In this document: positions 39,758 through 51,297 of the stretch, piece after piece
How positions within the stretch are numbered: the first letter of the stretch is position 1
Layout: every line of letters starts with the position of its first letter
Assembly (NCBI GenBank): GCA_005784505.1
Contig: VCAZ01000015.1
Span: 5,669,668 to 5,733,667, forward strand
Direction of reading: 5' to 3'
Length of the DNA: 64,000 nt
Origin: Bagarius yarrelli
Taxonomy: Eukaryota > Chordata > Actinopteri > Siluriformes > Sisoridae
Program-made: the position numbers and the translations under genes
The notes under the pieces: model-generated
What the model was told of the DNA's origin: nothing
The model's input: the letters and a program-made list of their open reading frames with translations, nothing else
Database searches by the model: none

Positions 39758-41098
39758 CCCTAGTTGATGTGTATTAGTGAGATGGATCTATTTTGTTTAG
39801 CTGTTATTTTTCTGTCCCCTTAAACCTGGCAGTTTTTTTTATTAACTTTGTGCTCAGCTTTGGAAATTATTTATTGTTGACCACATAAACAGTAGTACAT
39901 GTTTAAACTGAGCTAATATCTATGTTTCATTATGTATGTACCTGTAATTGATTTAGCTTCTTTAATGTTTTTTGTGTGTGTTGATAGATAAACTGGTCCA
40001 CCCTCCAGTGTGTATCCCTGCCATGCACACAGTTTCCGTAAGATCCATCACAACCCTGTTCATCTGGTCTCAGCACCGATAAAAAGTTGCCTTTGAATAT
40101 TATATATGTTCTTGCAGAAGCTAAACACAGTATATTAAATCGCACATTATCGACATTCATAAAACTACTTATTCTAATTTCTGGAACAACATCAAACTCT
40201 TTTCCACTGGTCCGTAACTTAAGGTCAAAAGCGTTAACTCTCCGTCTTTTACAGTTCAGATGAAAGACATGCATCATTTCTGCTTAGCTACTTGCAGCTG
40301 AATAAGCGAATTGGCCCGGATGTACTGTAGCTCAGAATCAAAAATTGTTCCAATTAGCCTGTGTTTCGGGTCTCGTTAAAAGAGCACTCATTGCCCGATA
40401 CTGTCAGTTTGGAATGTGTGTATTATAACAATCCTTTTTCTGTGCATAAATGAATTCTTTGCAGGAGTTTTTTAGTTTCTTACGAGATGCAGATGTCTTA
40501 TGTTTGGTTTTTCCCACTAGCTCTCCACCAGCGCTGGCACTGTAGCGGCATAATCAAATCTTATTGTTATTGTAGAGTTTTACGATTTAAGGATCAGCTT
40601 ATAATGTGCATTCTTTTAAACATGAGGATATTGTTAATTACTTTAATAATGGCTTAATATTTTTGCATTTTAAGCAGAGGTGCACTTGGGACAGTTTTGC
40701 GAATCACAGTTCTACCTGATCCCACAGTAATTTTTGTTCTCAGTTATTTCATTTTGTATCCATGCACGATATGGCCGAATTAACGTATCTCGCTCTGTTT
40801 ATAAAAACTTTGTAAACAGCTGATTTCTTTTTTAATTGCTTTAGTGTGGCTAACTTACACATCTGCCACTTTAATGCTGAACAAACAGCAGATGCTGTTT
40901 TCAAAATGATCATAAAACACTATCAGTCCCAGAGTTTAACAATGTACCAAATCAACACCATCTTTCCTCATGTTCACAAGTATTTTGTTTATCAGTTCTT
41001 TTATTGAAAAAGCAAGAAGGTGAGCTCAGCTTCAGTTTTTTTAACCCTTATTTGGCTCTCTCTAAAGTTCGGGTAAGCATTAATAGGTAGAGTGATCT

Positions 41099-41285
41099 AC
41101 ATTGACAGCATTTGGCAGACGCTCTTATCCAGAGTAACTTACATTTATGCAACTAAGCAATTGGGGGGTTAAGGGCGTTGCTCAGGGGCCCAACAGTGGG
41201 CAGTGGGCCTTGCTGGAGCTGGGAATCGAACCTACAATCTTTAGGTTGGTAGTCCAACACCTTAACCATTAGCCACCACTTCCCT
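41099..41285 (-). repeat. tRNA-derived SINE, type 1
   Basis: Reverse-oriented, full layout, with a small internal duplication (cagtgggcagtgggcc) in the central domain, and gggaatcgaacc as B-box complement. Confidence 0.88.
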
Positions 41286-42609
41286 GAGAGCTTCACTTAG
41301 ATGTCTTTTATCAGCAAATCTGGATTTGGATGGATATATATATATTTATTTGGGTACCTTTAAAAGAAAATATGTATAACTTGAATGATTTATTATCATT
41401 TCTTGATATCATATCTGATACACAGCCCTATTTCAAAGTTTCAATTGAAGAAATAAAGGAATGTTTTGCACTTATATAAAAATGCTATGGTGATGCAAGT
41501 CTACCATTTTTGAGTCTGTATTCACATTGTTTTAGTATTGGAGATACTTTCAGATAGGAAATGTATTCTTTTTTATTTACAGAGAAACTCATTTTAAGAG
41601 TTTTCGTCGAGCCATGTTATCCAAATGCGTTTCAAATGTAAATAAATTCTAAACAAATAAAACAGCTCACCATATGTTACGCAACCAAGAATGCATTTAT
41701 TACCTCAAATATAATAAAGTCTGTTAAACACAAAATAACACAATGAATCCTTTATTTACTGAAGATGACACTAAACAACTGCAACCAAAAACATATGATT
41801 CGACCAAAATTGTATCTAATTTCCTAAATAATTCTTAAAAGCCAAAGCAGTTCAGTCTTTTTTTTAATGTAGACACATTATGGAAGAAAAATTTTGGGTA
41901 TATACAGTATGAATAAAGTGTTTTCGTAAACGATGATCAGAAAATACAATCGCTTATTTTAGCTCTGCTAAAGTTTTGGTTGTAGACTCAGACTTTTGGA
42001 CTTTTTCTTATGCTGACACTGCCAGACACTTTGCTTTCTGTTTTTAATACTGCTGACTACACCAAGGGCACCTTCGAGTGGCATGGATGGAGTTAATGAG
42101 AAGAGACTCGCAATTTGGTATTAGGATCACGTTATACAAGACAGTTTTCTCTTAGAGAAGGAAATTCGGCAGCTTTGTGCTATTACACCTTATGCATATT
42201 TAAAGAAAAACAAGAAACAAAGTACAAAGATAAATTAGCAGATACTATTTAATGCTCATTTTTGTTTAGCTAAAAATATTGAAGCATTAGCACAGGAGAC
42301 AGTTTTACCCTAAACTATTAGTGTAAATTCTTGCTGCAATACACATTTTTTTTTAAATATTCATGTTTTATTAAAGAGATTATGTTCAGGGTTAATCAGG
42401 ATGACCTCTTGTGTGGTTGTTGTCATGGAATTCAAATATAACTTTGTAATATTGAGACACTTAAAAATAATATTGTATTGTCTTATAGGGTGATGTTGCA
42501 GGTCAGTTAGACTAGCTATTGCTAAGTATTAAATGTCTTAGCATTCTCTAAGTATATCTCATGACAAAATATTAATTTTTTTTAATTTTTTTTTTTTTAC
42601 ATTTTGCAG

Positions 42610-42655
42610 GAATTGTGAAGGAAGGACAATTCGTTACAGGACATGCAGCAACACA
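42610..42655 (+). CDS. adamtsl3: adamtsl3 exon B: end of thrombospondin repeat 1 (46-nt micro-exon)
   Basis: This 46-nt exon has acceptor attttgcag and donor gtgagt. Its first G completes the Gly codon begun in exon A; it then reads NCEGRTIRYRTCSNT and ends on a codon boundary. It supplies two cysteines of TSR1 (NCEG and RTCSN), and the R-Y-R-T-C-S-N segment is the standard end of a TSR in this family. It is too short to stand out as an open reading frame, and was recognised from the conserved motif and exact phase match with its neighbours. A TA-rich MITE-end-like fragment begins about 40 bp downstream. Confidence 0.92.
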
Positions 42656-42860
42656 GTGAGTCTACTTGAGACTTTTTAAAACTTATGTATATATACACTA
42701 TATAGACAAAAGTCAGACATCACTATTTCATCGAATGATTTCAGCTATAGAAGTTATACATTATTTCTTTTTGCTACAGAACAGTATGTCCCTTATAAGA
42801 CCTATAAGCTAACCGGTAATAGATACATCTATTATTTTCATGTCCATTTAAAAATGCGGT

Positions 42861-43076
42861 CTAACATATGGTAAAGTCCCCTGCTTCATTTCTTTCCAAA
42901 ATAAATTTAGATGGAATTTTTTTTCCATCTATGTATCTTATGTAGCCAGCCTCCATGTCTCCATCATCACACAAGAATCCATCTGTCCTTTTTCCATTCA
43001 TTTTAATCAGCTGCTTTTTTTCCACCATTGAATTGCTTTTGAATGGTTTTGTGGTTGCCAGGTCAAAGCCAGTCAC
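42861..43076 (-). other. Unexplained 71-codon minus-strand open frame
   Basis: The translation starts MTGFDLATTKPFKSNSMVEK and contains GFLCDDGDMEAGYIRYIDGK. It is charged and balanced in composition, unlike the neighbouring noise frames, and the frame is open upstream of the ATG for several codons to a TAA. I do not recognise it. It could be a fragment of a mobile element or a retrocopy piece; it lies antisense in an adamtsl3 intron and no splice signals were evaluated. Confidence 0.35.
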
Positions 43077-43665
43077 AGCATAATATTTAAACTTATTGTG
43101 TTAAAAACTATATTTGAAATGGATCTTTGAGTGTCAAATATTATTGGCCGCATATCAGCGAGGTCAGCTCTGGGCTCGGTTCTTCAGGTGCATTTCTTTT
43201 TCAGCTTCTTTAAATGCAGTTTCTTAGTTATATATCAGTCCCTGACCAAACAGGCTGTCCTTGTCAGTAAATGTGTTAAATAACATTTAAAGTTTGGTAA
43301 ATCGGGAAAAAAACCCTTCGTTTGGTGCTGGTGAGTTGATAATTTGGTTTGTTATTTGTTTAAAGCTTTAAAGATGTATTTATGTATCTGTCCTGCACAG
43401 TTAATTATAATGTAGAATATTAACAAAGTTTAATTAAAGACTGTTTCCAGCTCTAACATCCAGCAGTGTCTAATATGTCACATATTTACTATTTACATTG
43501 CCAGGTTTTGGGGATTAATTAAAACATGGAAACTTTAATATATTTTAGATTTATTACACAAACAGTAAACTGAAATATTCTTTATTTTTATTATTTAATT
43601 TAGATAATTAATGCTCACAACTCAACACAACTTTTGGTTTGAATAAAACTCGAAATCCAGAAATA

Positions 43666-43975
43666 CAGTGGTGCCTTGACTTACGAGTTTAATTTGTTCC
43701 ATGGCGGAGCTCGTAACTTAAATTACTCATATGTCAAATCAATTTTCAGCATTGAAATAAATGAAAATGGCATTAATCCGTTCTGAAAAAACCCCAATGC
43801 AAATTTATTTGCTACATGGTTGCAATTAACGAATATTGTATAAAACAATACAATAGAATATATTGCAATAAATTAGTTTTATTAAGTATAATGTACAGCA
43901 TTTACCTTGGAGATCGTCCGAGTGACGGCTTGTATCTTGAAAAACTTGGGACACTCGTAAGTCAAGGTACCACTG
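43666..43975. mobile_element. Mariner-type MITE
   Basis: A 310-bp element with 23-bp terminal inverted repeats: cagtggtgccttgacttacg at the left and its near-perfect inverted copy at the right (one mismatch), flanked by TA on both sides. No transposase is encoded. Confidence 0.9.
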
Positions 43976-43977
43976 TA

Positions 43978-44813
43978 TTAGAATATTAGATAATCAAAAT
44001 TAGTTTAACACTTCTTTTGCAGGAATTACTGTATTACTGCAGCGTAACATGCATGTGATCAGCCTGAGGTGTAATGGAAGCCCGGGTTGCTTTGATAACG
44101 GCCTTCAGCTTATTTGTATCACAGGGTCTGGTGTCTCATTGTCCTCCTCTTGACAATAACCCATAGCTTATCTATAAGGTTCAGGTCATGTGAGTTGGCT
44201 CTCCAGGCAAGTACAGTAACACCACAGTTAGCAAACAAGTTCTGAGTAGTTTTGGCTCTGTCGGCACATGCTGGAAATCCTGCTGGAAAAAGAAATTAGC
44301 ATCTTAATAAAGCTTGTCAACGGATAGAAATATGAAGTGCTCTAAAATCTCCCTTAGCCCAGATAACAGTGTTTCTGATCAAGTAGTGGCTTGACACAGA
44401 AATACAGCCCATTTTCCTGGACATGTCTGTGTGTTTTGGCTATTGTTGTGGAGCCTCAGTCCACTCCTTGTAAAGCTCCCCCATATTCTCAAGGCCACAG
44501 TCATCCCTCTTGCTTGAACACCTTTTTCTACTACACTTTACCCTTCCAGGAACGTTCCATTAGTATGCTTTGATACAGCATTCCCTGAACAACCAACCCT
44601 TTCATCAATGAGCTTCTGTGTCTCACCATCCTAATGAAGGGAAACAATGAGTGTCTTTTGGACAACTGTCATGTCAGCAGTCTTCCACATGATTGCAACA
44701 TTTAATATTAGGTGTAACGAGTCTAGAACATAAACACTTCATATTTTTTAAGGTAAATTGCAAAAAATATCGGACCTTCCTATGATATTCTGATGTTTTA
44801 AGATGCACCTGTA
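43978..44813 (-). mobile_element. Tc1-like transposon relic, internally deleted
   Basis: Contains gtgatcagcctgaggtgtaatgg, ataaggttcaggtcatgtga, gtggcttgacacagaaatac and gtcagcagtcttccacatga, in the order of a fish Tc1-like element whose transposase lies on the minus strand. The right edge ends near gatgcacctgtag. Large internal deletions and stops remove coding capacity. Confidence 0.75.
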
Positions 44814-45035
44814 GACCCTGACTTGAGATCTAAAAACCCTGAAAAAATTGTGGTTATTGAAAAGATAGACAATTAATTTTTAATGTGTTCTAGAAATGTG
44901 ACTAGATTTAAAACTAACTTCTGACAGTTGTATCAATGTTGTATGAGAAAGATGATGTATAACTGTATTTGTTGTATGGTCTGATCATGTTTGAAGAGAA
45001 AAATTAGGAAAACTAATAAGTGTTTCTCTAATCAG

Positions 45036-45272
45036 GACTGCCCAGCCGAGTCAGGCGACTTCAGAGCTCAGCAGTGCTCCGCCCACAATGACATCAAATA
45101 CCAGGGACAGACTTACGAGTGGATTCCTGTGAGTTATGATCCGATCTCACCTTGTGCCCTCAAGTGCCAGGCTCAAGGAAAGAGCTTAGTAGTGGAACTG
45201 GCACCTAAAGTGCTGGATGGCACTCGGTGTAAAGCTGATTCTCTGGATATGTGCATTAATGGCATATGTCAG
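45036..45272 (+). CDS. adamtsl3: adamtsl3 exon C: ADAMTS cysteine-rich region
   Basis: A 237-nt exon, exactly 79 codons, phase 0 at both ends, with acceptor ctctaatcag and donor gtgagg. The translation opens DCPAESGDFRAQQCSAHND, continues through YEWIPV, SPCALKCQA, VVELAPKVLDGTRC and ends SLDMCINGICQ. This is the cysteine-rich region found in ADAMTS proteases and ADAMTS-like proteins. The G-D-F-R-A-Q-Q-C-S and L-A-P-K-V-L-D-G-T-R-C stretches are close to invariant in the ADAMTSL1/3 pair. Seven cysteines are visible. The region is extracellular and belongs to the matrix-binding half of the molecule. The open frame runs on past the donor by 13 codons, which is intronic read-through. Confidence 0.96.
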
Positions 45273-45919
45273 GTGAGGGTATTCTATATTTATTATTGCT
45301 CTGTGGGTTAAATGTATGGCTCGATCTACAATTCAATATTCCTTTCAATACTTTCAATATTCCAGAAGATTCCTTAAGACACTATATATGGTTTGACAAG
45401 GAAATTGGTACTACCAAGACCAAATAATAGTTTACTGATGGTCTAACCCTAAACCATAGACTAAAATAATGCTTTGAAGTATCTTTAAGTTTACTATATG
45501 CTAAGAAGAGACATTGACCATCTGGGTCTTGATTGAGCAAGTATTTGTGGTTAAAATACAGTTTGTATTGTGTAGGTAAACTGTGCAGGTGTTTATAGGA
45601 AAAAGAGAGATGAATAGCCAGAAGTGATTACGTACTGCTTATAAATAAATGTCTAATTTCCTTTATGTAGCCAAACACTAATAAATATAGTTTTAAATAA
45701 TTAATTGACATTTTTTCAAACATACAAAACATCAGTCTTTGTGTACTTTACACACAAATATTGGTTGATTTACACAATTAAATAGTAATAGCCATTAAGA
45801 ACCTAATTGAATTCATTGAGATAACGAATCATTTAAACTGACTCAACAATAAACAACCATACTGATTCTCTTTTCTAAGCCTTGTTGCTTTTTGCTCTCT
45901 TTTACTCTCCACTTGGCAG
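45273..45919 (+). other. Intron C-D (647 bp)
   Basis: A GT-AG intron with AT-rich sequence. I see no repeat or coding feature in it. Confidence 0.85.
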
Positions 45920-46046
45920 GAAGTGGGCTGTGATAGGCAGCTGGGCAGCAACACTAAGCCGGATAACTGTGGCGTGTGTGGGGGAGATGGCTCGAGCTGT
46001 CGCCTGATCCGAGGCCAATCACAGATACAAGTCTCATTAGAGGAAC
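45920..46046 (+). CDS. adamtsl3: adamtsl3 exon D: end of cysteine-rich region and start of spacer
   Basis: A 127-nt exon with acceptor acttggcag and donor gtatgt. It begins on a codon boundary and leaves 1 nt over. The translation reads EVGCDRQLGSNTKPDNCGVC, then GGDGSSCRLIRGQSQIQVSLEE. The V-G-C-D-x-x-L-G-S and D-N-C-G-V-C-x-G-D-G-S-x-C motifs close the cysteine-rich region in all ADAMTS family members and lead into the cysteine-poor spacer. GCDRQLGSN matches the ADAMTSL3 form, as I recall it, rather than ADAMTSL1. Minus-strand frames here are shadows. Confidence 0.95.
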
Positions 46047-48184
46047 GTATGTTCTTACACAGACTCAAGCATTCCACATGCTATTTATACTCTTTAGACT
46101 CTTGATTATTTATGCATTAACAGTTTAACACAAACACATTTAGCTTAAAACCTGGCACGCACTCAGAATAAACCATTTAAAGCACGCTTTTCAAGCCCTC
46201 TTCAGCAATCACCTGGCTTTTAATTCAGGTATCCAATCAGCCAGTTATGTTTAGCAGCAACAGTACGGAAAAAAATGTAAATACAAGTCAAGAGATTCAA
46301 GAGATTACATCAATAATCAGAATTGCAAAAATGGGTTTTGTGTAATGTCCAGTGGGACATGGTTGTTGGTGCAAAAATTGCTGATGTTTTAGGACTTCCA
46401 ATTAACATTATTATGCACAAAACACCAACCTTAAGGATGGATAAGCTGGCTAAAGACCATATTAGGTTTTACCTTAACTTGATCAAGAAAAAGAACCCAA
46501 GAAAATCATAGGCAAAGCTTAGAAAAAATGATCTGGTGTTTTTTCCGTCTTTAACTATTCCAAATTCAACTGACGCTTGTAAACTCTGCATTAAAATCTG
46601 CAAAATGTTATAACTTGTACTGCTGCCACATAATGGACTGGTTTGGGTATGTGCCAATTGCTTGAAGTTCCATCCATGCTTCTGAGTTTCTCCAGGTGCC
46701 CACTTCCACTATCACGTTCACATAACCTAAAAATCATATAAAAATTGTAACAGAAAAAAGACTTTTAAATAACAGCTTTACAGCCACAGTGTCTCTGATC
46801 AAGAAAGCAATACAGGTAATCGAATTAGATATAAAAAAAAAGGTTGGTAAGAAACACTGAAATGAATTATATGTCTTAAATAAGCAACTCATACAAAAGC
46901 TTTTTTAATACTGAATTTGGTTGCAGTCATTTAGGATTGATTCAGCAGTAAAATAAACCCCAGAGTTACTTTTAGTACTAAAAGTTTCTGGTTATTTGAA
47001 AGAGCTCAATTTTAAAATAGCTACTTTATGTCTCGTTATGATTTTGTGGTAGTTAAGTGAAGTGTGCTTATTTTAATCAGGGCCAGGGTCAAGCATATAA
47101 GGGCGCTTTGAAAGGCGCGGAGGGTTTGCAAACATTCCGAAGTACATTCTTCGGGTTCTCTGGGCTTTTGCAAGAATTGGCAGGTTTATTTGCATACTGG
47201 GTTTTATGGCTCAGACAGCCGAACATTATGTTGCACATGCTGGGAAAAGAAGATATTTTTGGGTACTTGTAAAGAATTATTGATTCCGTATGAGGCCACT
47301 AATGGGTTGCGTTTTTGGAAAAGACCAATAATAATCCGATACACTCACTGTATTTCTTACTTTCTTGGCCTTAGGGACACTTGGATTTACTCAGTGACTG
47401 TTAGATTTTTGTAGACATATTTGATAATTGTTTGATAATATTAGAATATTAGTCATGGCACTTATTATAGAGTATAGAAGTAATTCTTTTTTCTCAGACA
47501 ATAAGATGTCTGTATGATGCGGTGTATGAAATACCTATAAAGCTGCTAGTATTAAATAGAAGTCATTAGAGTTGTTATGATTTTGCATTGATTCACTTTT
47601 AATTTTTAGAGACAATTTGTTTAGCCACATCTTTTTTGAAAAATATTTTTTGGGCATTTTTTGCCTTGATTGATAGGACAGAGGGATGAAATAGGGGAAA
47701 TAGCGAGAGAGGTGGGACCAAAAAAAAGACCCAAGCCGGAATCTAACCTGAACTTGCACATGTGGGTGCCGGAGCCATAACCCACTACATTACGAGCCAC
47801 ATCATCTTAATCAGGAGAGTAAACATTTTAATGTATGTAAATTGAGGTTTATAATAATATGATTCAATAATGCTTTAAAATAATGTTTTAATTGAGCCAT
47901 AAAGAGTTGCTGAACCATTGGACCATACTAGTAATCTTCATCGCTGAACACATTGTCCTTTAGACACACCAATACTTGGATTGAATTCTGCCTTACATGA
48001 AAGATATATAATATTGATATATATAATATTATATATTGAAATATAATAATATATTATCCAGCACACCCTACCATAACAAAAATTTTACTTTAAACAGTTA
48101 TAGCATTTTGTTCTTAAAACTTTCTATTCTAAGTTGTTTTTTCACACTAAGAGGAAGAAAACTATTTAATCCCCTACTCATTTT

Positions 48185-49215
48185 ATACCTTTGCTCACTG
48201 ACAAAGAAATGATTAGTCTATAATTTTAATGGTCTGATTATTCTAACTAGGGAGACAGAATAACAACAAAAACATCTAGAACAATGCATTTCAAGAAAGT
48301 TATCTATTGGCATTTTAATGAGTGAAATAATCATTTTATAAATCATTTGCTGTCTTCGCAAAACATGATTTAAGACTTGGTGGCAAAACCCTTTTTGGCA
48401 ATCACAAAAGTCAGACAGTTTCTTATAGTTGACCACCAGATTTGCACACACCTCAGGAGGGATTTTGTCACAATCCTTGTTGCAGATCCTCTCCGAGTCA
48501 TTAAGTTTTTAAGCCTGACGTTTGGCAACTGGAATCTTTAGCTCTCTTCATAGATTTCCTATTAGATTATGGTCTGGAGACTGGGTAGGTCACTCCAGGA
48601 CCTTAATGTGCTTCTTCTTGAGCCCATTTTTAATGCCATGGCTGAGTAAAGAAGGTTCTCACCCAAGATTTGCTGGCACATGGCTCTGTCCATCATCCCT
48701 TTGATGCGGTGAAGTTTTCCTCTGCCCTTAGCAACAAAACACCCCCAAAGCATAATGTTTCCACCTCCATGTTTGATGGTGGGGACGGTGTTCTTGGGGT
48801 CACAGGCAGCAATTTCTTCTTCTTTAAACACAGTGATTTGCGTTGAGGCCAAAAGGAATGATTTTGGTCTCTGAAAACAACATTTTCACCCAGTTCTCCT
48901 CATAATCATTCAGGTGTTCATTAGCAAACCTCAGACGGGACTGAAAATGTGCTTTCTTAAGCAGGGGGACCTGCAGGATTTCAGTCTTTCACTGTGTAGT
49001 GTGTTGTCAATTGTTTTCTTGGTGACTATGGTCCCAGCTGCCATCTTGTCATCGACAAGATCATCTCATGATCTTGCATGGAGCCCCAGACAGAGTGAGA
49101 TTGACAGTTATTTTAGGTTTCTTCCATTTACAAATAATTGAACCAACTGTTTTCGCCTCCTCACCAAGCAGCTTGCTGATGGTCTTGTAGCCTATTTTAG
49201 CATTCTGTAGGTAAC
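48185..49215 (-). mobile_element. Decayed Tc1-like transposon, second copy
   Basis: Same family as the copy at 4870-6140 (shared gtctataattttaatgg and gggattttgtc stretches). On the minus strand, pieces of the transposase are visible: an N-terminal helix-turn-helix region with KTISKLLGEEAKTVGSIICK (49061-49309) and a middle part with KNTVPTIKHGGGNIMLWGCF (48562-48852). A deletion removes the segment around the second catalytic Asp, and the 5' terminal repeat is missing. Confidence 0.88.
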
Positions 49216-50441
49216 CCAATTTAAAAAAACATGAAGCTTCCTCTAATAAATAGTGTCTAGCTAATAATTCACCTCTAATTATGTCAACATCAAGGTTTTC
49301 TGTATGCACTTCATATATAACCTAACCTAATAACCTTTTTGTAAACTGTGTATATGTGTATATATGTTTTAGCATGGCATTTTTGCAGACAGTAGTACTA
49401 GACTTAGAACTGTCCTTATTTTAGATAGTAGTAAGCAAGACAATTTACTTTAAGGTCAGAATTGAGCGTACTTGAAACTTTACTTTGTATTTTTGTTTAC
49501 AGTGACTGCATGTGTAACTGTAGCAACAGTAGAACTGTGGGACGTTGTACCAAGTTGGTTAATAACAGAGGGCACGAGGTGCAATAAATTGTGAGCTCAC
49601 ACGTTATTTTTGACAGTGAAGCAGTGATTTGAGCAGTGACTCACATAACAACACTAAATATAGCCCTAAAACCAAAATATCTACAAACAAACTGCAAAAA
49701 GAAGTGATGGTGTGTTTTTTCTTCGCTGATGTTATTGAAAAGTATGATTTTAAAAGAGTATCAATTTTACCTGTTTGTATCTACATCATATATGCTTGAA
49801 ATTTTAATAATAAGTGGGGTTTTTTTCGGCCAAAATTAAGTTCATTATATATTTTCTACAAATAACCTAGGCGCCACATTAAACTGGCAAGTTTCACAGC
49901 ACGCTTCATTTGAAACTTACATTATATTTCCCACACCACTGACCAGGCCTCAAAACATTATTCCGTTATTATATACTTTAAATTCCAGGGCTTTCCAAAA
50001 GCGATTATTTTCAGGGGCACCCAAAACTCTGGCTGAGTTCCACCACTGGATGCAGTAGCCTCTGCCAGACTGGGCATATGGCCCTTTCCTTCTTGTTAAA
50101 ATGCATTAATAATGACGGTTCTCTCATGAAGCCCCAGTCCTCGTATGAAAGGGGCTTTTCTCAATCATTCAAAAGGAGCTTACTGGGCAAATACTGGATT
50201 AGATTTTAAGGAAAATGGCAGCTGTTCAAATCAAATCCCCTACAGTAAATAGATAATTTCGATTGGTATTAAATATAACAGCTTTATAAGATATGCTATG
50301 TCATGAAAGGAAAATAGTTCAGGAAACCTGAACCATTGGAGTATTCAGAATTTTCTCGTTTAAGCTACTTAATAACTTACTTATTTATCCAATAACTTTC
50401 TCATTTATTAATAATAAAAGCAACATTCAGCACAAATAATT

Positions 50442-50556
50442 TGTATGGCTCAGTAGTTAAGGTGTTGGCCTGATACCTGGAAGACCGGGGTTCGATAGAG
50501 ATAAATGTAAGTCGCCCTGCATAAGGATGTCTGCCAAATAATGTAAATGTAAATAG
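50442..50556 (+). repeat. tRNA-derived SINE, type 1, internally deleted
   Basis: The head (atggctcagtagttaaggtg and a B box at ggggttcgat) is joined directly to the 3' domain (gtcgccctgcataaggatgt). The central domain is lost. Confidence 0.82.
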
Positions 50557-51010
50557 AAAACCACAGTGAATCCCAGCTCAACTCATCATTCAGGAAACAC
50601 GACCCACTAAAGCTGTAAGAATCTAAGTAGAAAAACTGCCTGGATTCTGCTTTACGTCGTGGTCTATTCAAGGTAATGCAGTTTATTTCTATAGGCCTTT
50701 TAAAAGACATTGCCACAAAGCGATGAGGAAGATAGTTATAGATGCCTAATGAAATCAAAAATGTAAAGTAAAAAATAAACCTTATGATAACCAAAAACGC
50801 CAGGGACACATTGTGAGTTTACTCGTTTGTAACAGCCTGACTTATTCTGACAAACTGCTTACATAGACATTCGCATAATAAAATTAGACATGACACGTTT
50901 ACATTCAGTCATCCAGTGAGACAAGCAGATATTTGAAATTGCTGTGGTCTATGGTTAAAAGAAAGTACATTTTTATGTTATAACATTTATGTTATTTCCT
51001 TTTATTTAAG

Positions 51011-51085
51011 CTCTGAAATTGGTGGTTGAAGTTCCTCTTGGAAGCCGAAGTCTGAGACTCACAGCTAAGGGGCCTGATATCATAG
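51011..51085 (+). CDS. adamtsl3: adamtsl3 exon E: spacer
   Basis: A 75-nt exon with acceptor tttatttaag and donor gtaagt. Two nucleotides complete the codon begun in exon D, then it reads LKLVVEVPLGSRSLRLTAKG followed by PDII, and it leaves 1 nt. The V-P-L-G-S-R-S-x-R segment is a conserved beta strand of the ADAMTS spacer. The segment between the end of the cysteine-rich region and V-P-L-G has the same length as I recall for the human protein, which supports both splice sites. A SINE begins only about 38 bp past the donor. Confidence 0.92.
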
Positions 51086-51122
51086 GTAAGTTCATGTATT
51101 CATATTCATTTACTAAATTTAC

Positions 51123-51297
51123 TTTTACATTTACAGCATTTGGCTGACACCCTTATCCAGAGCGACTTACGTTTTTTTTATTTTTTTCTATGTCTGAGCA
51201 ATAGGGGTTTAAGAGCCTTGCTCATGGGCCCAGCAGTGGTAACTTGGTGGTACTGGGAATCAAATCCTGATGTTTCAATTAGCAGCCCAATAGCTCC
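51123..51297 (-). repeat. tRNA-derived SINE, type 1, next to an exon
   Basis: Reverse-oriented copy (agcatttggctgacaccctt to caatagctcc), with a T-rich expansion in the middle. It begins about 38 bp past the exon E donor. Confidence 0.85.

Larger units (their letters stand above)
34932..42609 (+). other. Intron A-B (7.7 kb)
   Basis: A GT-AG intron. It contains a deleted SINE at about 35211-35380, a decayed L2-type LINE at about 35930-37175, a SINE-like tail near 39333-39380, a hAT-type MITE at 39597-39757 and a tRNA-derived SINE at 41099-41285. I see nothing coding in the rest. Confidence 0.85.
42656..45035 (+). other. Intron B-C (2.4 kb)
   Basis: A GT-AG intron. It holds a short fragment resembling the end of a teleost MITE near 42694-42730, an unexplained minus-strand open frame at 42861-43076, a mariner-type MITE at 43666-43975 and a Tc1-like relic at about 43978-44813. 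Confidence 0.85.
46047..51010 (+). other. Intron D-E (5.0 kb)
   Basis: A GT-AG intron. It holds a decayed Tc1-like element at about 48185-49215 and an internally deleted SINE at 50442-50556. A short AT-rich palindromic patch lies near 48006-48058. Sequence around 47690-47800 looks like a fragment of a dispersed repeat that I cannot name. Confidence 0.8.
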
